Positions 9,700-17,162 of a stretch of DNA of 50,515 bases are shown here, piece by piece; within the stretch, counting starts at the first letter, position 1; the number at the start of each line of letters is the position of its first letter. The translations under genes were made by a program, and so were the position numbers. The DNA is from Massilibacteroides sp. (lineage in GTDB: Bacteria > Bacteroidota > Bacteroidia > Bacteroidales > Tannerellaceae): positions 1 to 50,515 of the forward strand of contig NZ_JAQWCQ010000022.1 of the NCBI RefSeq assembly GCF_028705895.1. Reading direction: 5' to 3'. Under the pieces are notes generated by a model that saw only the letters and a program-made list of their open reading frames with translations, searched no databases and was not told the DNA's origin.

Positions 9700-10802
9700 A
9701 ACAATTCAGAGTAATAATAAGCGGAGGAGGAACAGGAGGACATATCTTTCCTGCTGTTTCAATTGCAAACACGATTCGCAGTCGTTATCCGCAATCGGAA
9801 ATTCTTTTTGTCGGAGCAGAAGACCGCATGGAAATGGAAAAGGTTCCGGCCGCAGGATATAAAATAGTTGGTCTTCCGGTCAGCGGTTTTGACAGAAGCA
9901 ACTTATTCAAAAACATAAAAGTAATAAGCCGCCTCATAAAAAGTTTATCTTTAGCAAAAAAAACAATCCGGGAATTTAAGCCTGATATAGCTGTGGGAGT
10001 CGGAGGATACGCAAGTGGACCTACTTTATGGTCTGCAGCATCACTCGGTATTCCTTCGTTGATACAAGAACAAAATTCGTATGCCGGTGTTACCAATAAG
10101 CTATTAGCAGGAAAGGCAAGCAAAATCTGCGTTGCATATGAAGGAATGGAACGTTTTTTCCCTGCGGACAAACTTGTCATTACAGGGAATCCGATTCGTG
10201 AAGATCTGGCCGAAGCGAAAGACAAGAGGCAAGAGGCCTTAGAGTATTTCGGTTTAACAAAAGACAAAAAAACTATTCTCATCGTAGGAGGAAGTCTTGG
10301 TGCTCGCACAATCAACCAAAGCATACAATCCGGATTAAGCAAACTGTTGAATGCCGATATACAAGTTATCTGGCAGACGGGGAAATACTACTATACGAAA
10401 GCAGAGGCCTTTTTAAAAGAATTTCAAGACCAACCGGTTTGGTGTTCAGTCTTTATCAATCGAATGGATTATGCGTATGCTGCAGCAGATTTGGTTATCT
10501 CTCGTGCCGGAGCCAGCTCAATTTCAGAACTTTGTCTGCTGGAAAAACCAGCTGTTTTAGTACCTTCGCCTAATGTTGCCGAAGATCATCAAACAAAAAA
10601 CGCAATGGCGTTAGTCAGTAAAGATGCTGCCGTAATGGTTCGGGATTCAGAAGCAAATGAAAAATTGATAGATACGGCTTTAGAACTGATACAGGATCAG
10701 GACAGGCTGAAATCTTTAAGTACAAATATTGCCCAGTTGGCCGAACGAAACAGTGCCGAGCGCATTGTTGATGAAATTGTAAAGATCATAGAAAAGAAGT
10801 AG
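9696..10802 (+). CDS. murG: UDP-GlcNAc:lipid I GlcNAc transferase MurG
   Basis: A peripheral membrane GT28 enzyme that converts lipid I to lipid II on the cytoplasmic face. The N-terminal loop GGGTGGHIFPA (residues 10-20) and the downstream GVGGYASGP and QEQNSYAGVTNK motifs are family hallmarks. The C-terminal UDP-GlcNAc site contains SRAGASSISELCLL and PAVLVPSPN followed by EDHQTKNA. The length of 368 residues is normal. The start overlaps the ftsW stop by four bases, and murC begins 1 base after its stop. Confidence 0.97.
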   Translation: MKQFRVIISGGGTGGHIFPAVSIANTIRSRYPQSEILFVGAEDRMEMEKVPAAGYKIVGLPVSGFDRSNLFKNIKVISRLIKSLSLAKKTIREFKPDIAVGVGGYASGPTLWSAASLGIPSLIQEQNSYAGVTNKLLAGKASKICVAYEGMERFFPADKLVITGNPIREDLAEAKDKRQEALEYFGLTKDKKTILIVGGSLGARTINQSIQSGLSKLLNADIQVIWQTGKYYYTKAEAFLKEFQDQPVWCSVFINRMDYAYAAADLVISRAGASSISELCLLEKPAVLVPSPNVAEDHQTKNAMALVSKDAAVMVRDSEANEKLIDTALELIQDQDRLKSLSTNIAQLAERNSAERIVDEIVKIIEKK

Positions 10803-10803
10803 A

Positions 10804-12180
10804 ATGAACATAGAGACGTTGACATCCATTTATTTTGTAGGAGCAGGAGGTATTGGAATGAGTGCTTTGATCCGTTATTTCCTTTCAAAAGGGAAACGAG
10901 TAGCAGGGTACGACAGGACATTGTCCGCTTTAACCGAATCGTTAAATAAAGAGGGAGCTTCTATTCATTATGAAGATGATATAGCGCTTATCCCTGAAGC
11001 ATATAAAGATACAGCTCATACGTTGGTTATTTATACTCCGGCAGTACCTGAAACGCATCAGGAACTAACCTATTTCCGGACGAATGGATTTCGGATCATG
11101 AAACGTGCACAGGTATTAGGTGAGATAACGAAATATTCACGTGGCTTGTGTGTTGCCGGAACGCATGGTAAAACCACTACTTCTTCCATGATCGCTCATC
11201 TATTGAAACAATCTCATGTGGATTGCAATGCCTTTCTTGGAGGAATATTAAAGAATTACAACAGCAATCTGTTGCTTTCCGACACAAGCGACCTGACTGT
11301 TATAGAAGCAGATGAATTCGATCGCTCATTTCATTGGCTTACTCCGTATATGGCGGTTATAACATCCGCAGATCCGGATCACTTGGATATTTATGGTACG
11401 GCAGAAGCTTACAAGGAGAGTTTCGACAAGTTTACCTCGTTGATTAGACCGGATGGTGTCCTATTGATAAAGAAAGGAATTAACGTAACGCCTCATCTGA
11501 AAGAAGGCGTTAAACAATATACGTATTCGGCAACGGAGGGTGGAGATTTTCACGCGGAGGATATCCGGATAGGTAACGGGGAGATTTTATTCGATTTCGT
11601 GGGGCCGGACATCTCAATCAGAGACATCAGACTTGGAGTACCTGTTAAGGTAAATATTGAGAATGGAGTTGCCGCAATAGCGATTGCCTGGTTAAATGGG
11701 GTTACTCCGGAGGAGATAAAAGAAGGGATGTATTCTTTTGCCGGTCCGAAAAGGCGGTTCGATTTTTATCTGAAGAAAGAAAACATCGTTTTAATCGATG
11801 ATTATGCTCACCATCCGGCAGAATTGAGAGAAAGTATATTGTCGGTAAAAGAGTTATACAAAGGAAAGAAAGTAACAGGCATATTTCAACCGCACTTATA
11901 TAGCAGAACGCAAGATTTTGCGGATGATTTTGCGACCAGTCTTTCATTGTTGGACGAACTGATCTTACTCGACATCTATCCTGCAAGGGAAGAACCTATT
12001 CCCGGCGTAACATCTCAGATCATTTTTGATAAAGTGACTTTGAAGAATAAAACGTTATGCAAAAAGGAACAACTATATTCCATCTTAGAAAGAGGGACAT
12101 ACGAGGTTGTCCTTATGGCCGGAGCAGGTGATATTGACCGAATGGTTGAACATGTAAAATTGATATTGGAGAAAAAGTGA
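10804..12180 (+). CDS. murC: UDP-N-acetylmuramate:L-alanine ligase MurC
   Basis: A cytoplasmic ligase that adds the first stem-peptide residue. The N-terminus has the dinucleotide-like loop FVGAGGIGMSALIRY, then the ATP loop GTHGKTTTS (from residue 119). EADEFDRSFHWLTP and DPDHLDIY are in the central domain, and DDYAHHPAEL and FQPHLYSRT in the C-terminal part. The His-containing GTHGKT variant separates MurC from MurD and MurE. At 458 residues it is of normal size. Its stop codon overlaps the GTG start of ftsQ. No ddl gene follows, as it does in enterobacteria. Confidence 0.97.
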   Translation: MNIETLTSIYFVGAGGIGMSALIRYFLSKGKRVAGYDRTLSALTESLNKEGASIHYEDDIALIPEAYKDTAHTLVIYTPAVPETHQELTYFRTNGFRIMKRAQVLGEITKYSRGLCVAGTHGKTTTSSMIAHLLKQSHVDCNAFLGGILKNYNSNLLLSDTSDLTVIEADEFDRSFHWLTPYMAVITSADPDHLDIYGTAEAYKESFDKFTSLIRPDGVLLIKKGINVTPHLKEGVKQYTYSATEGGDFHAEDIRIGNGEILFDFVGPDISIRDIRLGVPVKVNIENGVAAIAIAWLNGVTPEEIKEGMYSFAGPKRRFDFYLKKENIVLIDDYAHHPAELRESILSVKELYKGKKVTGIFQPHLYSRTQDFADDFATSLSLLDELILLDIYPAREEPIPGVTSQIIFDKVTLKNKTLCKKEQLYSILERGTYEVVLMAGAGDIDRMVEHVKLILEKK

Positions 12181-12905
12181 TTCGTATTATTACCATATTA
12201 ATCGGGATGTTATTGTTTGCATATATCCTCTTTACTTCTTATTTCTTTAAGGATGTAAGGAGATCTGATACATGTAAGTCAATAGAAGTCGTTGTGAAAG
12301 ACAGTTTAGAAAAGCATTTCGTGACAGAAGCAGACCTTACTTCTTTCCTGAAACGGGAGAAATTATATCCGGTAGATAAACCAATGACTGAGATTAATAC
12401 GGACAAGATAGAAGAAGCTTTGCTTTCTAATGAAATGATTGCGAATGTTGAAGCATATAAAACACCTTCGGGCATAATAAAATTGGAAGTAAAACAAAAG
12501 ATGCCGATATTGCGGGTAATTAGTGTTCACGGTAATTTCTATATTGACAATAAAGGAACTGTTATGCCGGTAAGCAACCGTTATGTTGCCCATGTTCCCG
12601 TAGCCAGTGGTTTTATCGAAAAAGAGCAGGCTATGACCGACTTATACAAATTTGCGTTATTTTTGCAAGAGGATAAATTCTGGAATGCCCAGATTGAGCA
12701 AATATACATTCATTCGGACGGTGAAGTTGATTTAATTCCAAGAGTGGGAGACCACCGGATTGTGTTGGGAGCACTGGATGGGTTTAAAGGGAAATTAGAT
12801 AATTTGCGACTTTTCTATGACAAAGTAGTCCCCAAAATGGGATGGGAAAAGTATAGCATTATTAATTTAAAATATAAGAATCAAATCGTTTGTACTAAAA
12901 GATAG
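12177..12905 (+). CDS. ftsQ: cell division protein FtsQ (DivIB/POTRA type)
   Basis: A bitopic divisome protein linking early and late division components. It has a transmembrane helix at about residues 3-22, then a POTRA-like region (about 30-95) containing EEALLSNEMIANVEAYKTPS and IIKLEVKQKMPILRV, then a beta-rich FtsQ domain. The start is GTG at 12177, overlapping the murC stop. An in-frame ATG ten codons later would cut into the membrane helix, so GTG is preferred. The 242-residue length and the place between murC and ftsA support the call despite weak family conservation. Confidence 0.92.
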   Translation: MIRIITILIGMLLFAYILFTSYFFKDVRRSDTCKSIEVVVKDSLEKHFVTEADLTSFLKREKLYPVDKPMTEINTDKIEEALLSNEMIANVEAYKTPSGIIKLEVKQKMPILRVISVHGNFYIDNKGTVMPVSNRYVAHVPVASGFIEKEQAMTDLYKFALFLQEDKFWNAQIEQIYIHSDGEVDLIPRVGDHRIVLGALDGFKGKLDNLRLFYDKVVPKMGWEKYSIINLKYKNQIVCTKR

Positions 12906-12910
12906 ACAAT

Positions 12911-14248
12911 ATGCAATACACAAACTTTATAACAGCTATTGACTTAGGTACATCTCGTATGGTCGGCATTGTAGGGATAAAGAATCCTACAGGTAGCATA
13001 TCGATCATAGCTCATGAGGTGGAAAACTCCGGAACTTGTATAAGGCGGGGATGTGTATATAACGTGGAAGAAACAGCCAATAAAGTCAAACATTTGATTC
13101 AGAAATTGGAAAACAAACTGCATGGTACCAAGATCGGGAAAGTCTATGTAGGTGTTGGCGGAATGTCTTTACACTCTATCGATCATACCGTGCCCCATAT
13201 TTTGGGAGAAGACGGAATCGTTTCTGAGAATACTATTGATTCATTATATAAAGAATGCCAACAATTTCGTCCGGATATGCTGGATGTACTTGCGGCAGTA
13301 TCTCCGACTTACTATATAGACAATCAGGTAGTTGATAATCCTGTGGGAGTTCCCGGAAATAAAATCGAAGCACGCTATAAGCTGATTGTTGCGCGCCCGT
13401 CATTACGTAGTTATATACTTAGCAGCATCCGCGACCGCGCAAAAATCGAAATTGCAGGCATTCTGGTATCTCCATTAGCTATGGCAGATGTAGTACTGAC
13501 TGCTGACGAAAAGAATCTGGGCTGTGCGTTGATTGGCTTTGGTGCCGGAGTAACCACCTTAACGATATATAAGGGAGGAAAATTGGAAGCTCTATCCGTT
13601 ATTCCTTTAGGGAGCCACCTTATCACAAAAGACATCATGAATCTTCGCATTGTTGAGACAGAGGCAGAGCGTCTTAAATGCGCCTATGGGAGTGCCATTA
13701 TGGATAAAGACGATGACTCTGCTATACAGGTTAGTTCTGCCGACGGAGTTGGATTACGAGAAATTCCGCTTAGCGACTTCAACAATATTATTGAAGCACG
13801 TATAGGAGAAATATTGGAAAATGTATATGCCCGTCTGGAAGAAACAGGATTGAAAAACGAATTAGGTGCCGGAGTTATTATTACAGGTGGAGGCGCTACA
13901 TTAAAGAACCTGACAGAAGTTATACGAGAAAGACTTAAAGTTGGGGTACGCTGCTCGTCTGTCCGCAAAGGAATAGTAAGTAGCGGAGATATAGATCCTG
14001 TCAATTCAGAATATGCAGTTGCTATAGGATTACTTATGCAAGGAACGGAAAATTGTGCTATCCCACAGGAAAAATCTACAGACCCACAACCAACATTGTT
14101 TGGGCACCTGGAAGAGGAAGAAGTTCCGAAACCTACAGCAGAACCCAAAAAGCCGAAATCTCCGAAAGAAAAGAAAGGAGGTCTTTTTTCCGGATGGAGG
14201 ACGAAGGTGGACAATATGACAAAAGACCTGTTTGATGGGGAATTATAA
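12911..14248 (+). CDS. ftsA: cell division actin-like ATPase FtsA
   Basis: An actin-family ATPase that anchors FtsZ to the inner face of the membrane. The phosphate-1 loop AIDLGTSRMVGIVG is at residues 9-22, and the SHS2 region follows (about 85-165). GAGVIITGGGATLKNL is the adenosine-binding motif near residue 320. The C-terminus after about residue 385 is long, Pro- and Lys-rich, and ends in GGLFSGWRTKVDNMTKDLFD. That end could act as the amphipathic membrane-targeting helix. At 445 residues it is slightly longer than E. coli FtsA. It lies 28 bases before ftsZ. Confidence 0.96.
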   Translation: MQYTNFITAIDLGTSRMVGIVGIKNPTGSISIIAHEVENSGTCIRRGCVYNVEETANKVKHLIQKLENKLHGTKIGKVYVGVGGMSLHSIDHTVPHILGEDGIVSENTIDSLYKECQQFRPDMLDVLAAVSPTYYIDNQVVDNPVGVPGNKIEARYKLIVARPSLRSYILSSIRDRAKIEIAGILVSPLAMADVVLTADEKNLGCALIGFGAGVTTLTIYKGGKLEALSVIPLGSHLITKDIMNLRIVETEAERLKCAYGSAIMDKDDDSAIQVSSADGVGLREIPLSDFNNIIEARIGEILENVYARLEETGLKNELGAGVIITGGGATLKNLTEVIRERLKVGVRCSSVRKGIVSSGDIDPVNSEYAVAIGLLMQGTENCAIPQEKSTDPQPTLFGHLEEEEVPKPTAEPKKPKSPKEKKGGLFSGWRTKVDNMTKDLFDGEL

Positions 14249-14262
14249 AATCAGCAAACGTT

Positions 14263-14270
14263 AAGGAGGA
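14263..14270 (+). promoter_or_regulatory. strong Shine-Dalgarno site before ftsZ
   Basis: AAGGAGGA lies 6 bases before the ftsZ ATG. Bacteroidota genes generally lack strong Shine-Dalgarno motifs, and no equally strong copy was noticed before the other genes of this cluster, so it may raise FtsZ translation relative to its neighbours. Confidence 0.6.
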
Positions 14271-14276
14271 AAGACG

Positions 14277-15644
14277 ATGGACGATACAATATTAGATTTC
14301 AACTTTCAGACAGATTCACCCAATATCATTAAAGTTATTGGTGTAGGTGGAGGCGGCGGAAATGCTGTTACTCACATGTATAAGGAAGGCATCTACGATG
14401 TTTCTTTTGTGCTTTGCAATACAGATAATCAGGCACTGAAACGTTCTGATGTGCCGACAAAGATAACTCTTGGACGGGAAGTAACACAAGGACTTGGAGC
14501 AGGGAATAAGCCGGAAAAGGCGATGATGGCAGCCGAAGAGAGCCTCGACGAACTTCGCAGAATGCTGGACGACGGAACCAAGATGGTTTTCATTACCGCA
14601 GGAATGGGAGGAGGAACAGGAACAGGTGCTGCTCCGGTTATTGCACGTATAGCTAAGGATATGGGTATCCTTACAGTAGGTATTGTTACCATTCCATTTG
14701 AGTTTGAAGGTCGAAGAAAAATCGTACAAGCGTTAATCGGTGTTGAAGAAATTGCAAAGAATGTGGATGCTCTGCTTGTAATCAGCAATGAACGTCTGCG
14801 CCAGATTTATGCAGACTTAACGGTTACAAATGCTTTTGGAAAAGCGGACGATACGTTAACTATTGCGGCCAAAAGTATTGCGGAAATTATTACGTTACCC
14901 GGAATTATCAATCTTGACTTTGCCGATGTAAACACGACAATGAAAGATGGTGGTGTTGCTCTTATGAGCAATGGTTTTGGACGAGGCGAAAACCGTGTTA
15001 AGATGGCAATTGAAGATGCGCTCAATTCTCCTTTACTAAATAACAACGACATCTTTGATGCAAAGAAAATATTATTCAATGTCTCTTTCAGTAAAGAATC
15101 TGAACTCCTGATGGAAGAAATGAATGATGTACACGAATTTATGTCTCGTTTTGAGAGAGATATTGATGTAATCTGGGGAACGGCAGTGGACGATTCGTTA
15201 GGAGATCAGATAAAAATGACGATTCTGGCAACAGGATTCGGAACAAGCGATATACCTGAAGTGGCAGAAAAGCAACGACAGGATTCTTTCTTTATGTCAG
15301 AAGAAGAAAGGCGCCGCAAAATCGAAGACGACGAAAAAGAGGCGCGCGAACTCAAACTGATCGGGAAATACTATGATGTGTCCGGTCGTAAGATGGGACT
15401 TCCTGCGCGTTCTAAGCCCGTTATATTGTCAGCAGACGAGATGGATGATGATTCCCTGATTGCCATCTTAGAAGAATACCCCACGTATAATCGTGATCCG
15501 AAACTCATAACCCGTAGTCGTGCTAAATTAGCCAATATGGAAGAGGAAGCGGTAGAGATACAGGATCCTGATTCTAAAGAAGCAGAGAATCCTTCCGACA
15601 AGTCAGACAATGATGGTGGACGTCGGATAATTAGTTTTAGATAA
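14277..15644 (+). CDS. ftsZ: cell division GTPase FtsZ
   Basis: A tubulin-like GTPase that polymerises into the division ring. The N-terminal nucleotide-binding part has VGGGGGNAV (about 22-30), the tubulin signature GGGTGTG (111-117) and NTDNQAL. The T7-synergy region includes FADVNTTMKDGG. The polymerising core ends near residue 325. It is followed by a charged linker of about 115 residues with EEERRRKIEDDEKEARELK and a basic, hydrophobic end (RRIISFR) that may serve as the FtsA-binding tail. The total of 455 residues is long, mainly because of this linker. It is the last core dcw gene before the yqeY-type gene. Confidence 0.98.
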   Translation: MDDTILDFNFQTDSPNIIKVIGVGGGGGNAVTHMYKEGIYDVSFVLCNTDNQALKRSDVPTKITLGREVTQGLGAGNKPEKAMMAAEESLDELRRMLDDGTKMVFITAGMGGGTGTGAAPVIARIAKDMGILTVGIVTIPFEFEGRRKIVQALIGVEEIAKNVDALLVISNERLRQIYADLTVTNAFGKADDTLTIAAKSIAEIITLPGIINLDFADVNTTMKDGGVALMSNGFGRGENRVKMAIEDALNSPLLNNNDIFDAKKILFNVSFSKESELLMEEMNDVHEFMSRFERDIDVIWGTAVDDSLGDQIKMTILATGFGTSDIPEVAEKQRQDSFFMSEEERRRKIEDDEKEARELKLIGKYYDVSGRKMGLPARSKPVILSADEMDDDSLIAILEEYPTYNRDPKLITRSRAKLANMEEEAVEIQDPDSKEAENPSDKSDNDGGRRIISFR

Positions 15645-15675
15645 TAGAATACTCAATTTTAAAAGAATTAGATAT

Positions 15676-16125
15676 ATGAACCTGTTTGATCGTGTAAGTG
15701 CTGACATCAAAGAAGCTATGCTGGCTAAAGATAAGATCCGTCTTCAGGCACTTCGTGGAGTAAAAAAAGAATTCCTTGAAGCAAAGACGGCAAAAGGAGG
15801 AGATGGAGAACTCAGTGATGAAGCTGCAACTAAGATACTCCAGAAGATGGTAAAGCAAAGAAAAGAGAGTGCAGAAATATACGCTTCTCAAGAACGTCCG
15901 GAATTAGCGGAAGGAGAATTAGCAGAAGCAGCTTGCATCGAAACCTACCTGCCGAAACAAATGACCGCTGAAGAGCTTGAAGTTGCTCTCAAAGAAATTA
16001 TAGACAAGGTCGGGGCTTCAGGCCCGGGCGATATGGGTAAGGTAATGGGAACTGCCACAAAAGCGTTAGCAGGGAAAGCAGAAGGCCGAATGATATCGGA
16101 AACAGTAAAACGCCTATTAGCATAA
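15676..16125 (+). CDS. GatB/YqeY domain-containing protein
   Basis: A small (149-residue) soluble helical protein of the YqeY family. The family domain is also found at the C-terminus of the GatB/GatE amidotransferase subunits that handle mischarged tRNA. Features seen are ADIKEAMLAKDKIRLQALRG at the N-terminus, MVKQRKESAEIY in the middle and GDMGKVMGTATKALAGKAEG near the end. The stand-alone protein has no firmly established role. It is 31 bases downstream of ftsZ and followed by a terminator, so it probably ends the dcw transcript. Confidence 0.93.
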   Translation: MNLFDRVSADIKEAMLAKDKIRLQALRGVKKEFLEAKTAKGGDGELSDEAATKILQKMVKQRKESAEIYASQERPELAEGELAEAACIETYLPKQMTAEELEVALKEIIDKVGASGPGDMGKVMGTATKALAGKAEGRMISETVKRLLA

Positions 16126-16150
16126 ATCTGTTTTTTTAATAAAGAAATAG

Positions 16151-16179
16151 TCCCGGCTTATCAAAGTCGGGATTTTTTT
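16151..16179 (+). terminator. rho-independent terminator after the dcw cluster
   Basis: A stem of 9 pairs, 16151-16159 (TCCCGGCTT) with 16164-16172 (AAGTCGGGA, one G-U pair), encloses a 4-base loop and is followed by seven T residues. It lies 25 bases after the yqeY-type stop, at the end of the cell-wall and division gene block. Confidence 0.85.
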
Positions 16180-16192
16180 ATTGAGAATAGTT

Positions 16193-16200
16193 TACTTTTG
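16193..16200 (+). promoter_or_regulatory. Bacteroidota -7 promoter element (TACTTTTG)
   Basis: TACTTTTG fits the TAnnTTTG -7 consensus of Bacteroidota and sits 30 bases before the EamA-family ATG, just after the terminator. No clear TTTG -33 partner is visible at the expected distance. Confidence 0.55.
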
Positions 16201-16230
16201 CAGGTATAATAATATAGATATTCAATTGAT

Positions 16231-17109
16231 ATGAATCTATCCAAGACATATGGTGGGCACCTCATGGCTATTCTAACCGTAGTAATATGGGGAACAACAT
16301 TTGTTTCTACTAAAGTACTGATCAATAACAGCCTCACTCCGGTTGAGATTCTGATTTATCGTTTTACAATCGCTTATATCTGCATCTGGTTTATTTCCCC
16401 GAAAAAGGTATGGGCAGATAGCATAAAAGATGAATTTTTATTTGTTTTATCCGGTATTACGGGAGGTTCATTGTATTTTTTGGCAGAAAACACGGCTTTA
16501 GAGTTTACATTAGCCTCAAATGTCGGGTTAATCATAAGCGTTACTCCCGTAATTACGGTGCTTGTACAATATCTTGTTGACCGAAAAGAGAAACCGGGCA
16601 AACGATTTATTATAGGCTCATTAATAGCCTTGCTCGGCGTTTCCTTCGTGGTATTTAACGGTAGTTTTGTTCTGCAGCTTTCTCCTATTGGTGACTTATT
16701 GACTCTCACAGCGGCCTTAATGTGGGCATTTTATTGTCTCGTATTCCGAAAATTAGGCGACCGTTATTCTACAGTTTTTATTACCAGAAAAGTCTTTTTC
16801 TACGGAGTTCTAACCATTTTACCGATTCTTTTTTTCAAGTCTTTACCTTTTGATCTGGAAGTAATAATTCGCCCCGTGGTATTGATGAATCTATTATTTC
16901 TTGGCGTGGTTGCCTCAATGCTTTGCTATCTTATGTGGAATCTTTCCGTAAAACGAATAGGAACAATGCGAGCTGCAAATTATCTTTATATCACCCCTTT
17001 GGTCACCCTGTTAACTTCTGCTTTAATAATCAACGAACCAATTACCTGGATTGCACTTATAGGCTGCATTCTGATTCTTGCGGGTGTATATATTGCTGAA
17101 CGAGGATAA
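16231..17109 (+). CDS. EamA/DMT-superfamily transporter
   Basis: A 292-residue inner-membrane protein with about ten hydrophobic segments arranged as two EamA repeats (about 10-140 and 150-290). Typical pieces are VIWGTTFVSTKVLI in repeat 1 and LTLTAALMWAFYCLVFRKLG opening repeat 2, with NYLYITPLVTLL and a late ALIGCILILAGVYIAE. The family exports or imports metabolites such as amino acids, nucleotides and sugar phosphates. The substrate cannot be inferred here. It has its own likely promoter and is not coupled to the GH95 gene, whose promoter lies in the 50-base gap. Confidence 0.9.
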   Translation: MNLSKTYGGHLMAILTVVIWGTTFVSTKVLINNSLTPVEILIYRFTIAYICIWFISPKKVWADSIKDEFLFVLSGITGGSLYFLAENTALEFTLASNVGLIISVTPVITVLVQYLVDRKEKPGKRFIIGSLIALLGVSFVVFNGSFVLQLSPIGDLLTLTAALMWAFYCLVFRKLGDRYSTVFITRKVFFYGVLTILPILFFKSLPFDLEVIIRPVVLMNLLFLGVVASMLCYLMWNLSVKRIGTMRAANYLYITPLVTLLTSALIINEPITWIALIGCILILAGVYIAERG

Positions 17110-17127
17110 CTTTGTTTAATCCTCTTC

Positions 17128-17157
17128 TTTGATATATGTAAATAAGAACTATTTTTG
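17128..17157 (+). promoter_or_regulatory. promoter of the GH95 gene (TTTG - 18 - TATTTTTG)
   Basis: TTTG at 17128-17131 and TATTTTTG at 17150-17157 are 18 bases apart and match the Bacteroidota -33/-7 consensus. The -7 element ends only 5 bases before the ATG at 17163, so the transcript would be leaderless or nearly so. Confidence 0.6.
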
Positions 17158-17162
17158 TGGTT

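Noticed and set aside
13684-14214. 176-codon minus-strand frame under ftsA
   Set aside because: It is a shadow of ftsA on the opposite strand with no recognisable domain, in a strongly supported gene.
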